Below are positions 46,690 through 60,100 of a stretch of DNA of 64,000 nucleotides, piece after piece. The stretch spans positions 63,599,365 through 63,663,364 of the forward strand of contig RSEF01000003.1 in the NCBI GenBank assembly GCA_003993805.1, read 5' to 3'. The notes beneath the pieces are model-generated. The model saw nothing but the letters and a program-made list of their open reading frames with translations. It ran no database searches and was not told the DNA's origin. The position numbers and the translations under genes were made by a program. Positions within the stretch are counted from its first letter, which is position 1; the number at the start of each line of letters is the position of its first letter. Source of the stretch: Himantopus leucocephalus (Eukaryota; Chordata; Aves; Charadriiformes; Recurvirostridae).

Positions 46690-49585
46690 CTGTAACAGGC
46701 TCAGCTCGGTGCACTGCCGGGCTGACGTTCCTCTTCTTTGTGGAGGAACTTAAATCCATCTCTCCATTAAGGCTGGCTCCCACATCCACTGCAGCCTGGG
46801 GCTCAAGCCCCACTTTTTCTGTGGCTGGTAATTCAGGGGAATAAGGTGTCTCTGCTGCAAAAACCACCGCATCAAAACTTTTTACCATTTTAGGAACTTT
46901 ATCCAGAGAGGAGCCATCATCTGCCGAAACCAAACTCTTTACTCCCACATTTTCCAGTGACTCAACAGCATGTAAACGGCACGAACACGGCGAGAAGGGC
47001 GATTCGGGTACGGCTTGGCTTTGCTTTCCATCAGGCTCAGCCAAGACCTCCCCCTGAGCTGCTTTTGCAGAGGGACCAGCATCGCTCTCGCCAGCCGGAC
47101 AAACGGTGTCGGTGCTGGAGTCGCTGTCGCACGTGGGCTCTTCTGCGATGGGCTGAAGCGCTGCCCGGGGAAGCACGCTTTCCATATCCTCCTGCTCCGC
47201 CGGATATGCTGCAGCAGGGGTTACTGCCATCGGCCTTAATACTTCCTTACCCTCGCAGGCATCACTTGGGGCTCCCACTTCTGAAGCATCCTTTAACTCA
47301 GGGGTGCTGCTGCGCTGTTGGGTTTGACCGGGATCAGGTTCTGGGTTCAGCCCTGCATCCGGACAAGGGTTGCTCTCCGCACCCGGCGACTCGCCTGCCG
47401 ATGCGGGTCCGTGCATGGTGCCTTCTCCTGCACCCGCTGCCCCGGTCTCACACGCTTCTTCGGCAGCGACCGTCCCTTCCAGCCCACCATCCACACCGCT
47501 GCCGCCTGCCGCAGGCCCCCCCCGAGCGCAGGCAGGGGGTTTCACAACAGAGGCAAGAAGTTCCTCCGACAAAACCTGCTCCCTGCCGCTTGCACAAGCC
47601 TCCCGGTCAGGCTCAGCCCTGTCTCCTTCACCCTGCTGCGAGAGGCTCTGCTCCGGAGAGCCCTCGTCCCCAGCATGGTCCCCGGGCCAGCCGGCCCTGG
47701 CAGCTACCCTGCCATGCTCCCCGCCGCGCTGCCGGGCGAGCTCTGCCGAGCCTGCCGCCGCCGCCACCGCTTCCTGGTTTTGTTTAGGTTCATTATGAAT
47801 TACAGAGGGTGTGCCTATTAAATTATCCTCCGCACAGTCTGCGCCCTTGGCACACGGAGCCAATCCAGGGTCATTACCTTGCAGAGCTGCCTCCTGCCCG
47901 GGAGGTGCCACTGCAACATCTCCCTCCGGACTCAGAGCCGGTCCCTCTCCTCCGGGTAGAGGAGCGAGGGGTTTCATCTCCCCGCTCAGCCCCTCCTGCT
48001 CCGAAGCGCTTTCTGCTCTCTCTGCTTCGGTTTGTGCAGGCTCTTCTTCTGCCAGGCACGTGCTCGCATCCTCCGGAGGGAGCGATGCAGGCTCACTGTT
48101 GCTCTCTTGAGCAGCGTCCGGTTTTAAGCTGTCGCCCATTTCATCGTTAACGACAGTTTGATCAGCAGAAGGGCAGCAGCTAGCAACTTCCTGAGCTCCA
48201 TCTGCAGAATCTGCACTTCCCCCATCTCTGCTGCCGCTGGTATCAGTTCCTACTGGCTCCCCTTCAGGGGCTTCGCTGCCCTCCATTGCTTCAGCCGCGC
48301 GTTCAGCGACCTTACCGCTCTCCTGGCAACACGCAGGTTCTGCACTGCTTTGATTAGATGCACCAACATCATCATCATTTTCAGGTTTAGCATCAGGGCC
48401 ATCAGTTTCCACATCATCTTCCAGTGAGGGCGAGCTGGATTTCCCATCTGCGCAACCTGCTTCCACCTGCCCGTCTCGCTCCCCGCTGCCGTGGATTTCC
48501 AAACCAGGACCAGGTTTTGATGCACACGCAGGAACTTTCACTCCATTCACTGCTGGCAACACTGCCCCGGTGCTTTCAGTGACATCCTGCTTCACTGAGA
48601 CATGGGCATCACCTTGGCTTTCCAAGAAGCCGCTGTTTACCTGATCAGTGCATGAGTCCACTCCAGTCTCTTCATTATCACCAGTCTTGCAAAGGTCAAC
48701 AGAGCCATCACCAGTGCCACTGTCCGTATTTGTACCGTCATGTGCCAGTACAACTCCCACATGAGCATCCTCCCCATCTGCACACTCGGTGCCATTAACA
48801 CCACTGAGTAAGGGCTGAGCAGCACTGGCTGACTCTTCCTTAGCCGGCGATTGCTCTTCTAGGTTTGCAGTCCTCCTTTCACCAGCCTCAGCCATCCCAT
48901 CCTCCACCTGCTGCTGGCCCGCAGCTCTCTCAGCCGCCCCTGTACAGTTCCTGCATTCAGTTTGGCCCATAGCCACATCCGCGCCCTCCAAGGAAGCTGG
49001 GGCTTCGCCTGCAGTTTCACCCCCAGTAACAGCACTGTCAGCTGCACGTTCCTCGGCAGCCTGCACCTCCTGATGGAGGCTATCTTTACTGCACAAGCTG
49101 GCTTGATCCAAACCAACTCCAGCAGATGTCATTCCAGCTTCCTCATTTGTATTTCCGCAGGATGGAAGATTTACAGCACCGTTTACACTTGCACCCGGGC
49201 TCACTGTGCAGTCTTTCTCATCTGATATAGTCCCAGAGCCTTGAGCGGAGGTTGGCCCCTCCTCTTCCTTTTTACTCAACGTCACTGTATTTTTACTTTC
49301 ACAGAAGCACTCTGGGCTCTTCGCATCCCCCAGGCTCAGCAAGTCCTTCGGTGCACCATTAAAAGCTCCCAAACTCCTGCTGCTGCAGTTGTCCTCCTGG
49401 TGGGTTTGGTCTGAGAGCTGCCCGATGTCCAGGTGAACAAGATCAGATGGCCCTTCCTGCCTTCCTTCTCTTGCCATTTCTTCTAGGCTCTGAGAATTAG
49501 TGGCCGGGTGACCATCTGGCTCGGCTCCTTTAGCACAGCTGTCTGCAGGATCTCCCAGTACAGGCTCTGTCTGCTGCCTTAAACT
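46690..49585 (-). CDS. AKAP13: AKAP13 giant exon, disordered acidic region
   Basis: 2,896 nt, 965 uninterrupted codons plus one base: the large internal exon of AKAP13 (exon 7 in the mammalian numbering as I recall it). It encodes an acidic, Ser/Glu/Ala/Gly-rich and probably disordered stretch with no folded domain. Orthology is shown by position, phase and scattered islands: SCGNTNEEAG with DQASL (human SCGNRNEETG, DQESL), and LQPIAEEPT (human LQPVAKELPT) near the end. The acceptor is cctttttctctttgtgcag|AGTTTA; the donor is GTTACAG|gtagga. It starts in phase 0. In mammals this exon carries the PKA RII-binding helix, which I cannot find here. The exon is also shorter than the human one, by perhaps 150-200 codons from memory. 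The open frame continues upstream to a Met at 49675, but that part is polypyrimidine intron and not coding. Large antisense open frames are by-products of its GC content. Confidence 0.96.
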
Positions 49586-52500
49586 CTGCACAAAGAGAAA
49601 AAGGAAAAAAAAAAAAAGATTATTTTGCTCTGTCACACATTTACACTGTATCCACCATCTACAAGGTCTGTACATAAGCCTATTTGATGTGACGACTCCT
49701 CCCTCTTTACCTCTGCCCCTCGGGACAGAGTTACAAACATACTTCAGTGGGTATTTTACGTATTGGTTTTGTAACGCAGTAATACTGAAATTATTAGAAT
49801 GACTGAAACGTTGGTTGGAAAGAGCATCTGGAGGTCATCTAGTCCAACCTCCTGCCTGAAGGTGGACTATGACCAATGCAACATCAGGTCAACCACGACT
49901 TCATCTTGCCAAGTCCCTAAAACCTCCAATGATGGAGTCCCCACCACCTCTCTGGGCAATCTGTTCCTATGCCAAACCACCCTCCCATGAAGAAGTTTTT
50001 CCTAATGACCAACCTGAACACCTGAATTTGTCCCTCTACCCCCTTGTTACACCATCTGCCACCACTGAGAAGTGCTATCTTTGTAATTGCTCTTCAAGCA
50101 GCTGTAGTCATATTTCTTGAGTGCACTTAAATTCAAGATCAGTAAACAGCAGAATTCAGTCTACCTAATAATGCAAATATATACCAGCCTCGTCCCAAAG
50201 GGCTCGAGCAAATGCTACCTAAAAGCAACTTCAAATCCCTGCCCGGTGGCACTCCCCAGTTCTCAACAGCGTTGCTCAATTTTCTCTGTGTTGATGGAAA
50301 CCCTACTTCAGACCTGGGAATTGGCTGACGATGTCCAAACACCACCACTTGTCTCCTTCTCCTAGGACTGAACTAATCATCTACTCTATTCCTGAGACTG
50401 CGTGCATAATTAAATATCTGAAATTTACTTCCTAAATGGAAATAGAAGTTTGAAAATGATGACATACTATTAAAATTAATATGTGCATTATCGTGGATCA
50501 GTAGCAATGTACTCAGTTCCTCTCTAATCTGCATTCTCCTTCCAGAGCATCCGCTTTGTCAAGGATCCCCGAAGCTTTTATAGTTTGATACAATCAAACC
50601 TTTACTTAAAAAGAACCGCCTGTTTCAATACCTTCTTTTTTATTCTCTTTGCTGCATATCAATGTTCACATCTTAGAAAAATCGACTTGTTAAATTAACG
50701 AGCGACCTCAATCCTACAACGTACACCGCACAGAGCTCCCTTGATTTTCTGTGGCAGGCTCGGGGTTTTACACCGTAAGCTTTCAGAGGTCACGTTGGTT
50801 TCTCAGTAAGTGCCTGTGACTCTCCACAAATACAAAACTCTTAATGAACTACTTCAAAACCGTTATTTTTTGCATTTATTTGTAAAAATACTACAAAAAA
50901 TACATGCATCCTAGAAGCCTAACTTAAACAGGTCCCTGCAAAATTTGGTTAAGACTTGTTCTCAGAGAAACAGAATATCATACCAAAAATGTCAGCTCAA
51001 ATGCCCCTTTTCTCCCTGAATATTAAAAAGGCCAATATGTTAATCGATGCATCACAGGGAACTTCTGTGTATTGCATATACAAAGAGTGGCTAAAATCGT
51101 CACTGCTATGTTGAGGAGATTGCATTTACTCTTCTTTCCACACTCTGAGGTTTGCAAACGATGAGCACCGCCACCGAACCACGGACCATTAAACGTACTT
51201 CTGGGGTTTGCCACAAATCTCCTATTTAAAATAATCCTGCTGCCCAGCCCCCATATATGCGGTCACCTGTGCCAGAGCTCCCTGCTTTTGAGGCATCCCA
51301 AAATAAGGTTAGCATCGGAGGCAGGCAGCACGGCATCTCCATCCATCGTGCAGCAGCGGGGATGGGATGCAGGGCTCTGCGTGCAGCGGTACCCGCAGGC
51401 TGCAGCTATTTTTTACAAGGGCAGAAAACCAGGATGAAATGGCGTGCCAGCCGTCTGGTGGCCAGAAAGCCCTCAGCAGAGCACAGAGACCGCCCTGCTG
51501 GTTCCCAGCCAGGATGCACAGACACAGACAACGCAACCAGGACGGACAGACACACACAACAGCAACGCTTGCTTCGGAACAAGCGAGTTTTTCACGCGGA
51601 GAGGCCGCGGCAGCCCCAGCATCCTCACGGTGAAGTCACTCTCCCGACAGCCTGAAAAATAGAGCCGCCTCCAAAGGAAGCCAACTGGCTTTTAACTGAC
51701 CTGAAATGAACCTAAATGAAATAATTACAGGGCTGCTTTCCAAATTCAAATCAGATTAGATGTGAAGCGAAACAGTGCTGGAAAGAAGAAGTCTAAACAT
51801 AGCCTTTTCTGATTTCATTGTCAGGCAAAATGTACCCATCTGGCATTCAGGCCAACAAACAAGCAGCGAGCTGGATATGCCAGCCGTGCTTTAGTGTCTT
51901 TTGATGGAAAGGGGAAGCGATTTCACAGTTAGCCTGGGTTTGCCACTCATGCCACCAGTTCCTGTTGAGACCAGGAGTAACGAACATCTCATGCGCCCAG
52001 GAAAGGGTGAAAACAGCCCAGGGTGGCCCATATCTCTGAACGTCCCCCGAGCCCACTGCCTGCAGACAACGATTCTCCCCTTCCTTAGGTAAAGGAACAA
52101 AAATACACCGTTATTTCGATCCCATGCCTCTGTAACGGCAGACATATGAGCTGATGAAGGAACACCCACAAGTGATGCCAGCTGTGAAAGACGTGTGGGT
52201 GCTTCTGAGAAGTGGCACAGAAGTGTCCTGCTGTTTCACCTTCCCCTCCCAACCAACTCCCCGTGGCACCTATTTTAAAGCAGTGAGGGGAAGCCCTTCC
52301 AAAGCCCCACGGCTCCCGCAGTCCAACCGCCGTGGAGTCCAAGAGGAGCACAGCGAGGGGACCACTATGGACACGCACCCCGTGTGGCCAGGGCAGGCTC
52401 ATCCTCCAAGTCCTACACTGAGGTACTATGGAAATGGCTGTGTCCTCCATCACCCGCCCCAGAGGCTTTCCCCTCAGTCTCCTCTCTGACCCCAAACTTT

Positions 52501-52966
52501 ACATCTGACCAGAGATGTACCCACCATGCGCGGCCCTCCTCAGACCCAGCCCCGCTCCAGAGCCTGCCTTACGCTGCCTGGTGGCTGCCAGACACCCTGG
52601 AGGGACAGTCCGCCTGCAGGGAGGTTTCCCTGCCCGGCCGAGCAGGTCCCAACCTAATGGAGAAGGCAGGAGCTGGGAGCAGAGAGAGCCCAGGAGGCCA
52701 AGCAGAGCCAGCATGGCACAGCCCCAAGCCTGCTCCTCTGCTGAGGGAGAAAATTTGCCGCCTAGTACAGCTTCATCAGATCTCCCTGTGCTCAGACGAG
52801 AAGAAAATAGGCAGGTGTCCACCCAGATGTTTGCTAATGACATCCAGAGAGAACATCGAGGTAAATGCACCCCTTTGAAGGGTGCCTACATGGGGAAGTC
52901 CTCCACAGGTGCCATCTGCAACCAGCCAGCTCCGCTGCCCTGCCGTCATCTCAGCCGTTTCCTTAC
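49586..52966 (-). other. AKAP13: AKAP13 intron, 3.4 kb
   Basis: GT-AG intron (donor gtaaggaaa at 52966). It contains a CR1 fragment at 49800-50090. The rest shows no exon. GC-rich stretches around 51340-51640 and 52300-52860 have several overlapping short open frames but no recognisable protein. Confidence 0.8.
49800..50090 (-). mobile_element. CR1 LINE fragment
   Basis: Reads ttggttggaaagagcatctg, gaggtcatctagtccaacct, cctgcctgaaggtgga, atgatggagtccccaccacc, tctctgggcaatctgttcct, then gaagaagtttttcctaatga. This is the CR1 3' region in reverse complement, extending further 5' than the other copies and moderately diverged. It lies about 215 bp upstream of the giant exon in transcript order. 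Confidence 0.85.
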
Positions 52967-53156
52967 CATGTGCTGGTGGCTCTGCATGTGCATCTGAAGG
53001 TGCCGTATGTCACTCTCCAAGCTGGCCGCTACCCCTTCCTTGGCTTCAGCTGTCAGCATGTAAACATCGAGCCCGCGGTGGTGCTTCACGCTGTAGTCCC
53101 CCGAGTGCACCGTGTGAGACAAGGTGCTCCAGGAGTCCGGTTCCCTGGCTTCCTCT
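52967..53156 (-). CDS. AKAP13: AKAP13 internal exon, end of N-terminal region
   Basis: 190 nt: one base completing a codon, then 63 codons beginning EEAREPDSWSTLSHTVHSG and continuing DYSVKHHRGLDVYMLTAEA, ending with a His/Gln/Met-rich segment (HLQMHMQSHQHM). Human AKAP13 has AGEPDSWSSLSYEIPYGD, CSVRHHRELDIYTLTSE at this point, just after the ankyrin-like repeats. The acceptor is cttgttttattgcag|AGAGG and the donor is CACATG|gtaagg. It ends in phase 0, matching the start of the giant exon. The C-terminal half of the exon has diverged from the human sequence. Confidence 0.95.
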
Positions 53157-54004
53157 CTGCAATAAAACAAGGGCGGGTTAATCTGCAGGCGAGGAGGGAT
53201 GCTGCATTGCAGGACACGCAGGCTGTTCTTCACTCTGGACAGTCATCTAATCAACGGCCCCAGTGAAACACAGCACCGGCTCCAGGGCCAGACAGACAAA
53301 TACACACGCACACCTCTCAGTCTTGAAAATTAATGTGATTCAGAGTTAATGCCAGCCACAAGCTTTATTTCACAAGGTCTCTGTCAGGTAGAGAAAGCCG
53401 CTTTTTTCCCCAGACTACGAGAGACTAGCAGCAAAGGGCACAACAATTGCTTTTTAACATGGAATTTATTGCAGGTGTAGACCACCAAAGCAGCTGTTGC
53501 AGAAAAACAGACACCTGAAAGACAGATTGCAGAGGGACAACTTAGAAGGAACGACAATTATCATGATACTGATGATGACTACAACTTCTACACTGAAACC
53601 AGCACGCCACTTCACAAACACCCAACAGCCGTCAAATTGTAGCAATTTTTTCACTCCTGAAATGAATTTAGCTTGCCCTGTGAAACTGCTTCTGTGCAAG
53701 ATGTTCTCAGCGTTGTGAGACAGTTGTCCTCCTGCAGCAGTATCACAGATTTTCTTTTTACCAATCAAAAAGAACGAAAGGAAAAAAAGATGCTGTTGTA
53801 GATCAGAATGAAAAAAAAAACTCAGCAGTTACATATATTCAATAGAAATTTCTATTCAGTCATCTCTTTTCGAATGTCAAGCCCTGATTCTGCACAGGCT
53901 TGTGACTCAAAGCGGTAATTCTTCAGGTCTCACTGAGCTGCACAGAGGCTATTGTATTGCCCCTTTAAGGTGGTGAGGAAACACTTATCTTCTCGAGGTG
54001 TTCA

Positions 54005-54024
54005 TCTGAATCTAAAGATTCAGA
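54005..54024. repeat. perfect 9-bp inverted repeat, 2-nt loop
   Basis: tctgaatct aa agattcaga. Intronic; function unknown. Confidence 0.75.
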
Positions 54025-54175
54025 CGTAGACATTTAATTTTTCATCAGAACTGATTCAGGAAACCCAAAATCTGTTTTAATTGTCCTGGGACAGAGCGGC
54101 TCGCGCAGCACCCTCCTGAGCACCGCATCCCCTGGGAGAGACGTGGAGCCGAGCAGGAATGTTACGGGAACGGGG

Positions 54176-54198
54176 GCTTTCGCTGACNCTTTCTCTGA
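54176..54198. repeat. 11-bp direct repeat around a single N
   Basis: ctttcgctgac, N at 54187, then ctttctctgac. This is the same N-flanked duplication pattern as the larger cases and is probably a contig join. Confidence 0.7.
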
Positions 54199-57100
54199 CC
54201 TGCTTTAAAAGTAGCAAACCTTTCTAATGGGCAAGTGATCCCCAGGGCTCAGGCGAACCGCAGGGCGACCTCTCTGGGTAGCCACACAATTTAGAAAGCA
54301 AAGTCGTAACGAGCAATTGATGCCATGACTGGTAACAGAAAAGGGCAGAGCAAGGTAGGGAAATGGTCAGACGGATCATCACACGGCAGAGAAACCTGTG
54401 CAGATGGCAGTGGTGGCAGCGGCTGTCCCCTCTCTGCCCCGGCACAACCACCCGCCCCCTCCTGTGACTCATTTTGGGCTGAATCTGCAAGGAAATTCAG
54501 ACAAAGCAGAACCACATCTTCCACCATTCACCACCATTTAGATCAAGTGACTTCAGTAGAATTAGTCTTGATTTAAGCAGAATCATTATTTCTACAGAGA
54601 AACAGAAGGAAGCGGCCAGTTTTTGGTGGTGATTAGTATAAATCCATGGAGGCACTGAAGTCAACTGAGCCATTACAAGTGACTAAAGAAATGACCTTCC
54701 TTTATCAAGAAAACACAGACATTTCTGTCTGGAGTATTTTTCTTTTCAGTTATATATGAGAAACTACTGTACTCAGGGCCACCCTCAGTGCACAACGAGG
54801 CAGTCAGCACAAAACCCACGTTCACCCACTCATGGGGACCAACATCAGCCGGATTAAAGAACGGAGCGCGATGAGCCTGCTCCACTTTCTCATCAGCTTC
54901 AAGTACGCTTACGAGCATCTTCAAATCAGCACCCGCAAAACAGCCTGCACAACTTGAGCCTTAAAGGACCCTCAGTGACTTCAAAAGCTTCAAAATCTGG
55001 AGCGAGATGACAGGCACAGTCCCCTGCAACACCGTGAGCGCGCCCACCCCTCCTGCAATTTGCCACCTTCATGCAGTCCAGACGGATCAAATAATCACTT
55101 CAGCTTACAAAGACAGCAATTTCTTTTCATATTCAAGCTGCCGATCTGTGTTACACTCTATAAAGGGCTTTAAACCTTTTGAAAAACCAAGATCTTTCTC
55201 CCATCCGGCCAACTACAAACAACTCCAAGCTCTCATTTTTAGTAGCAGTCACCTACGTTGCACACAATCAAGCAGTACGGTAGTGAGTGGATGGCTCAAT
55301 TTGTTGACACCTTCGAATCATCCCTTTCGTACACCACTGTGCTGCGACACTGATGATCTGCAGCAGAGAGGACACATGGGTATTCACACGCGTTAGCTTG
55401 TTTGCACACCGCTATTCCTGTTCTTCAGGCGATCACTTCCAAGGGCACGTAGATCACACGAGAAGACGCTCCTGCGCGTTCATCTTCATACATTGAGCTT
55501 AACTGTCTGTGTCTCTCCCGCGCATCTCACTGCAAGCCCTGGGTTTTATTGAGAGATGATAAAAACACACTTTCTTCTGGGGAAAAAAAGCTTTGCAGTC
55601 ATGTATTTTGTAGTCCCTGGTTGTGAGAGACACTCATTTTGTACAGATTGGGAATTTCTGCAGTAATTGTTTACAAGTGCATACCCAAGCTGGCCTACTA
55701 GGAGATAAAAACAGATATGCAAATATTTACTGGAGCTCTATTAACAAAAACACACATAGAAACTCCAGCATTCAAGACGTCCGAAATCTGCTTCCATTCA
55801 ACACAAAAATTCAGTTTGCTAGCAACAAGGGAAATCTGTCTTCTTATGAGCCTCAACCACCCTGGGTCAATTCTTTCCCATCCTCCCTCTTCAACAGCTT
55901 CTTATCAAAATATGTAAAAGATACCAGTGAACTGAAAATTTCATTGGCATAATCTTCAAGCCCAACTTTTGCAGAAGAAAGTATCTTGTTTGGTTAAAAA
56001 AGAAAGGCCTGACCGATAAGGTTGACAGCATCCACCCTCGGCACAAACATGCCGTGTCCCACTGAAAAAGCCTGGAAGAAGTCCTCCAGCTCTGGTCCCT
56101 CCTGCTTCTACTGCAGTCTTCTGTCCCATGGATGGAACCCCAGAAGGGAAATTTCCGGCTTCAGGAAAGGACAGACTTACCAGCCGGCCCTTCATCTGCG
56201 GAAAGGTGGCTCAAAGAAGGATGCCGACCCCAAACAGGGCGAGAGGAGAAGCAAACAAGACTCCAAAATACTCCTGCCCTGCTCGATCTGGGAGCTGATT
56301 AGCTTGCTTAACCCGCAGCGTCACCTCCTGCCCATACGGCACACAAGACAAGACGATAGGTAGTGTTTTTTAAACCTCCCAGCATCGCCCAAGTAGACTC
56401 GTCCCTGGTGAAGGAGGAGCCGTACCATACTCGTGTGCTGAATCTCCTCTCCTCTCGTGGAGGAGCAGATAGGATGGCCCCAGGCCAGCAAGTGGCGGAA
56501 AGAGGGAGAGGAAAGTCTGCACCGACACAGCACGGCTCCCCGCTTCCTGCAGATACGGACGAGATATTTTTAAGAAGAGGGAAGATAAGTGAGAAAGGGA
56601 GAACAAAAAACCCAAGTAAAAGCTCTGCCCGCCTTCCAAAGTTGCAGAAATAGTGCTCGGTGAGAAGGGTGTGAAATTCGGCGGTGCCGGTGCTCCCGGC
56701 AGGAGTGTTTTCCAGTACAGAGATAACAGGTTTTGAACGGAGGGGAGGGGAAGAGGAGGGGGAAGAGATCCGAAGAGGAACAAAAAAGCCTCAGTGGGTT
56801 AAGCAGAACCTCGTGTTAGGAAGATTTATCCCACACTTTTACAAATGGGCAAGGAAGGCGGTGTGGGAACTCAAGGTGTTATTTCCTGGGGATATCCCCT
56901 CCAGATTTCTGAGCTGGACTTTGGCTGAAACAAAACAAATTCAGTAGTGTTGCCAGCTCTTATGATCTTACTGCAAGCCTGACAACAGCTGTGGCTTTAC
57001 TCTGAAAGAATCAGCCCCTAGATTCATACGATAAAGAAAAAAAAAAAACCCATCAAACTACTTTTTCTTTTCGTCTTGAATTAAACAAAGCCCCTAGTAT

Positions 57101-60100
57101 TGTGGTTACCGTGAAACGCTAGGAAATGTGAGAATTTAGATGCTCTCATCTGTAAGGCAAATAAAAATTAAACTAAACTGAATTTTAATCTTCCATCCTT
57201 AATTCAAATTCTGAATTATTACTGTTGTTATAACAACGCACCGAAAATACTAGATCACACAGACTGTGTGTTTATCTGGGATAAACAAGGAACAGTGCCT
57301 ACTGGGAGAGGATGCTGGACTTGGTGGCGATTGCACAACACGTCTGTAGCACGGGCAATTTAAATCAAGCCGACAAGCCCTCCTGTGAAAACCTGGCACC
57401 AGACTTAATGCAGTCACCAGCATCTAAACCCAAGACTTCTTAGAAATTTGACAAAATAGAACTTCAGCGCCATTTGGAGAAGTGTTGGGGTAACAGAGGC
57501 TTTGTGTATGTATGATCAACTTTGCAGCCACAGCCTTTAGGATACACAAAACGTTGGTGTACGTAAACACTGTCTTGCTCCTACCTGGTTTTGTAACCAC
57601 CCATCTGCGCTGTAGATGAGACTAGGAAAATACACGCAACCAGTATGTGCTAGAATGGCTTAAAAAAATCAACCACTCGTAAATTTGAAAGATATTTAAC
57701 AAACACAGCATCCATACTTCAGGTGTTTCCAAGTGTTCCAAAAGCCCCAGGAAAGTAGAAAAAAACACGTCTCAGAAAATTTTATATATCACTCACTAAT
57801 TTGAATACTTCTGGTGTTGAAGGAAAGAGTTAAAGCTCATCTGATGTAGGAAAACGATGACTAAACCCTTACAGTGCTTCACACAAACAAGAACTGCAGT
57901 GGGATTGGGCACTGAACTGAATTCAGGATTGCATAACCCACCCTTCAATATCACATTAAATATTTAGCAACTGGATTCAAAATATTTAATACTAACTTCT
58001 CAGTCCATTGATCAACATACTATAGGCAGGAAATCATACAAGAGAGAAAAGCTGGCTCGGCCCTTCAACAGCGGTTTGCAGACGCACATATCCTAAGAGA
58101 GCACGTCCAGTGTTTCCTACCACAAAGGGTTTGCGTTCCTAAACCCGAGGATTTCTTAGGTCCCAACGTTAATGATACATTAAAAAATAAAAATACAGCT
58201 ACAGACTGTCATCAATGATATTTGCCAAAAACTACAATGTGCATTCCATAAGAATAACTGTCTGTTATTAAATGCACTTTTCCATTTGTTTTATTTTCAT
58301 AGTTTTATCTAATAAGAAAGATACCCTGCTTGGGATGTGGAGCCGCAGGTCCTACACAGAACTCAATGTCAACTTGGAGTCACATCAGTAAACAAAAGAA
58401 CTTTAAGGTGAATTTATGAAATGCACTCAGAGCGAAAACAGATGCCATCTGTTGCATTTTAAACACAAAAGCACAGTCATGGAGACTACTTCATCAAGCA
58501 ATGTTTTCTTTACAGCTAAAACCAGCATCTTAGATCGGGACAAGTGATATGGAAGGAAGACTTGTCTCTGCAGAACCTCTCTGCAGGCTGCAAGCGAGCG
58601 TGACCACAGACTCTGTAACACAACCCAAAGATGAAGCCATCGCTTTGGCTGCCTCTGACACAGCAGTTTACAAAGTCGTCTTCTACAATAATCTGTTCAA
58701 ACTTCAATCCCACCATGAACGTCACTACTTCTAGCAGATCTGCTCCAGAGACTAAATAGAAGTGTCCTAACTGGGTATCCAGCTGACCCGTGCCTGAAGC
58801 CAAAAACCCAGCAGTTCTCGGAAATCACTTATCTGCATTTTCTAAATTTGTCCTGAAATGGAGCTGGTCTATCACAGTCCCTTACCAACCACACACGGTT
58901 TGTTATGGGGGTTATGGCCCCTAGAATATTGGGGATCACCTCCAGATCAAGATTGCTATGGGGGGGAATAATTTTCTTCTCTTATCTTACCACAACTTCC
59001 CAAATCTCTTCTTCTTCCTCCTCACAGGCCTGTTTATGTGGACATCATCTCCCAGGACCTCCGATTTCCAAGTGGGATATCGGAGACAGTAAAAAGCCAT
59101 TTCTACCATACAGACAAAGCCACTTCTCTCTCTTCTGTATTCAGAAGTATATGCATACAAAACAAAAGAGAGGAGGGAGACAACACGTGAAAATACAAGT
59201 CTTCACAAGGATATGGGAACACACTAGGAAACCAGTAACAGCTGGAGCATGCAGTGGTGAGTAGACGGAAAGAGAGAAACAAAAACTCTTCTTGCTCCGT
59301 CACGTTCACACCTGGTTCCCCCGTTCCCGCGCCTCCCAGTCTGCTCCTCTGCTGTGGCCAGAAGAAACCCACAGCACCTCAGCATCCTTCTAATCACGAC
59401 GATCAATCAGTTAAACAATGGTGTTTCAAACAATGACCTTAAAGTTCAGCAATACACAGCCACAAACCAGGCCCTGTTGGATCACTGCTCCTCCAACGCT
59501 TTTGTAGCTAAACTGCATCCTCTAAACACGTGCATCTCTCCTCAGGTCCTCTTTCACTGCCCTTCTATAACGTCTTTGAATCACCCTTTAAATGTTAAAC
59601 TTGTACCAGCGCTTATAAAGACAAAGTCAACTGGTCTCCTCTGCAAGCCATACCCTAAACCTGCTGCCTGTTACACTGAACAGCAATCAAAAGGACCTGT
59701 TGCTTGTTTAAGGTGGAAGAACAGAGGGAAAAACATCAGCATTACTTCAACAAACTCTTCAGCCGTTGATTCTGCTTAGTCAGAAATAAAATTAATATGT
59801 GTAGCATTACCTTCCCAGTGTGGTGGCAACCTTCTGGCCACCAGCATGTCCCCAGCTGTGTCCCGCTCGTGCTCCCTGTACAACAAATACTGGGAGAACC
59901 GGTGTAACCAAGGGGAGACTCGGAGCCTTGCACACTTCTTCCCAGCTCGTAGTACCACCAAGGGTGCGCACAGGAAGGTCAGCCTATACGTTCTCAGGGG
60001 TATAAGCACCCTGTTTACATACAGCTGCCACGATCTGGCACTGACGTCAGAGCGGTCGGCAGTGTTTTCAGCCCCAGGAAAACTCGTGATTTTGGAAAGC

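Noticed and set aside
46957..47787. 276-codon plus-strand open frame opposite the giant exon
   Set aside because: It is antisense to a firmly identified AKAP13 exon. The Pro/Arg-rich translation is what the GC-rich opposite strand yields by chance.
49586..49675. Met at 49675 as a start codon for the giant open frame
   Set aside because: The stretch up to 49586 contains a poly-T tract and a clear acceptor (ctctttgtgcag). The upstream exon at 52967-53156 joins in phase, so this is intron read-through.
57223..57240. Palindrome gttgttataacaac
   Set aside because: Too short and AT-rich to carry weight on its own.
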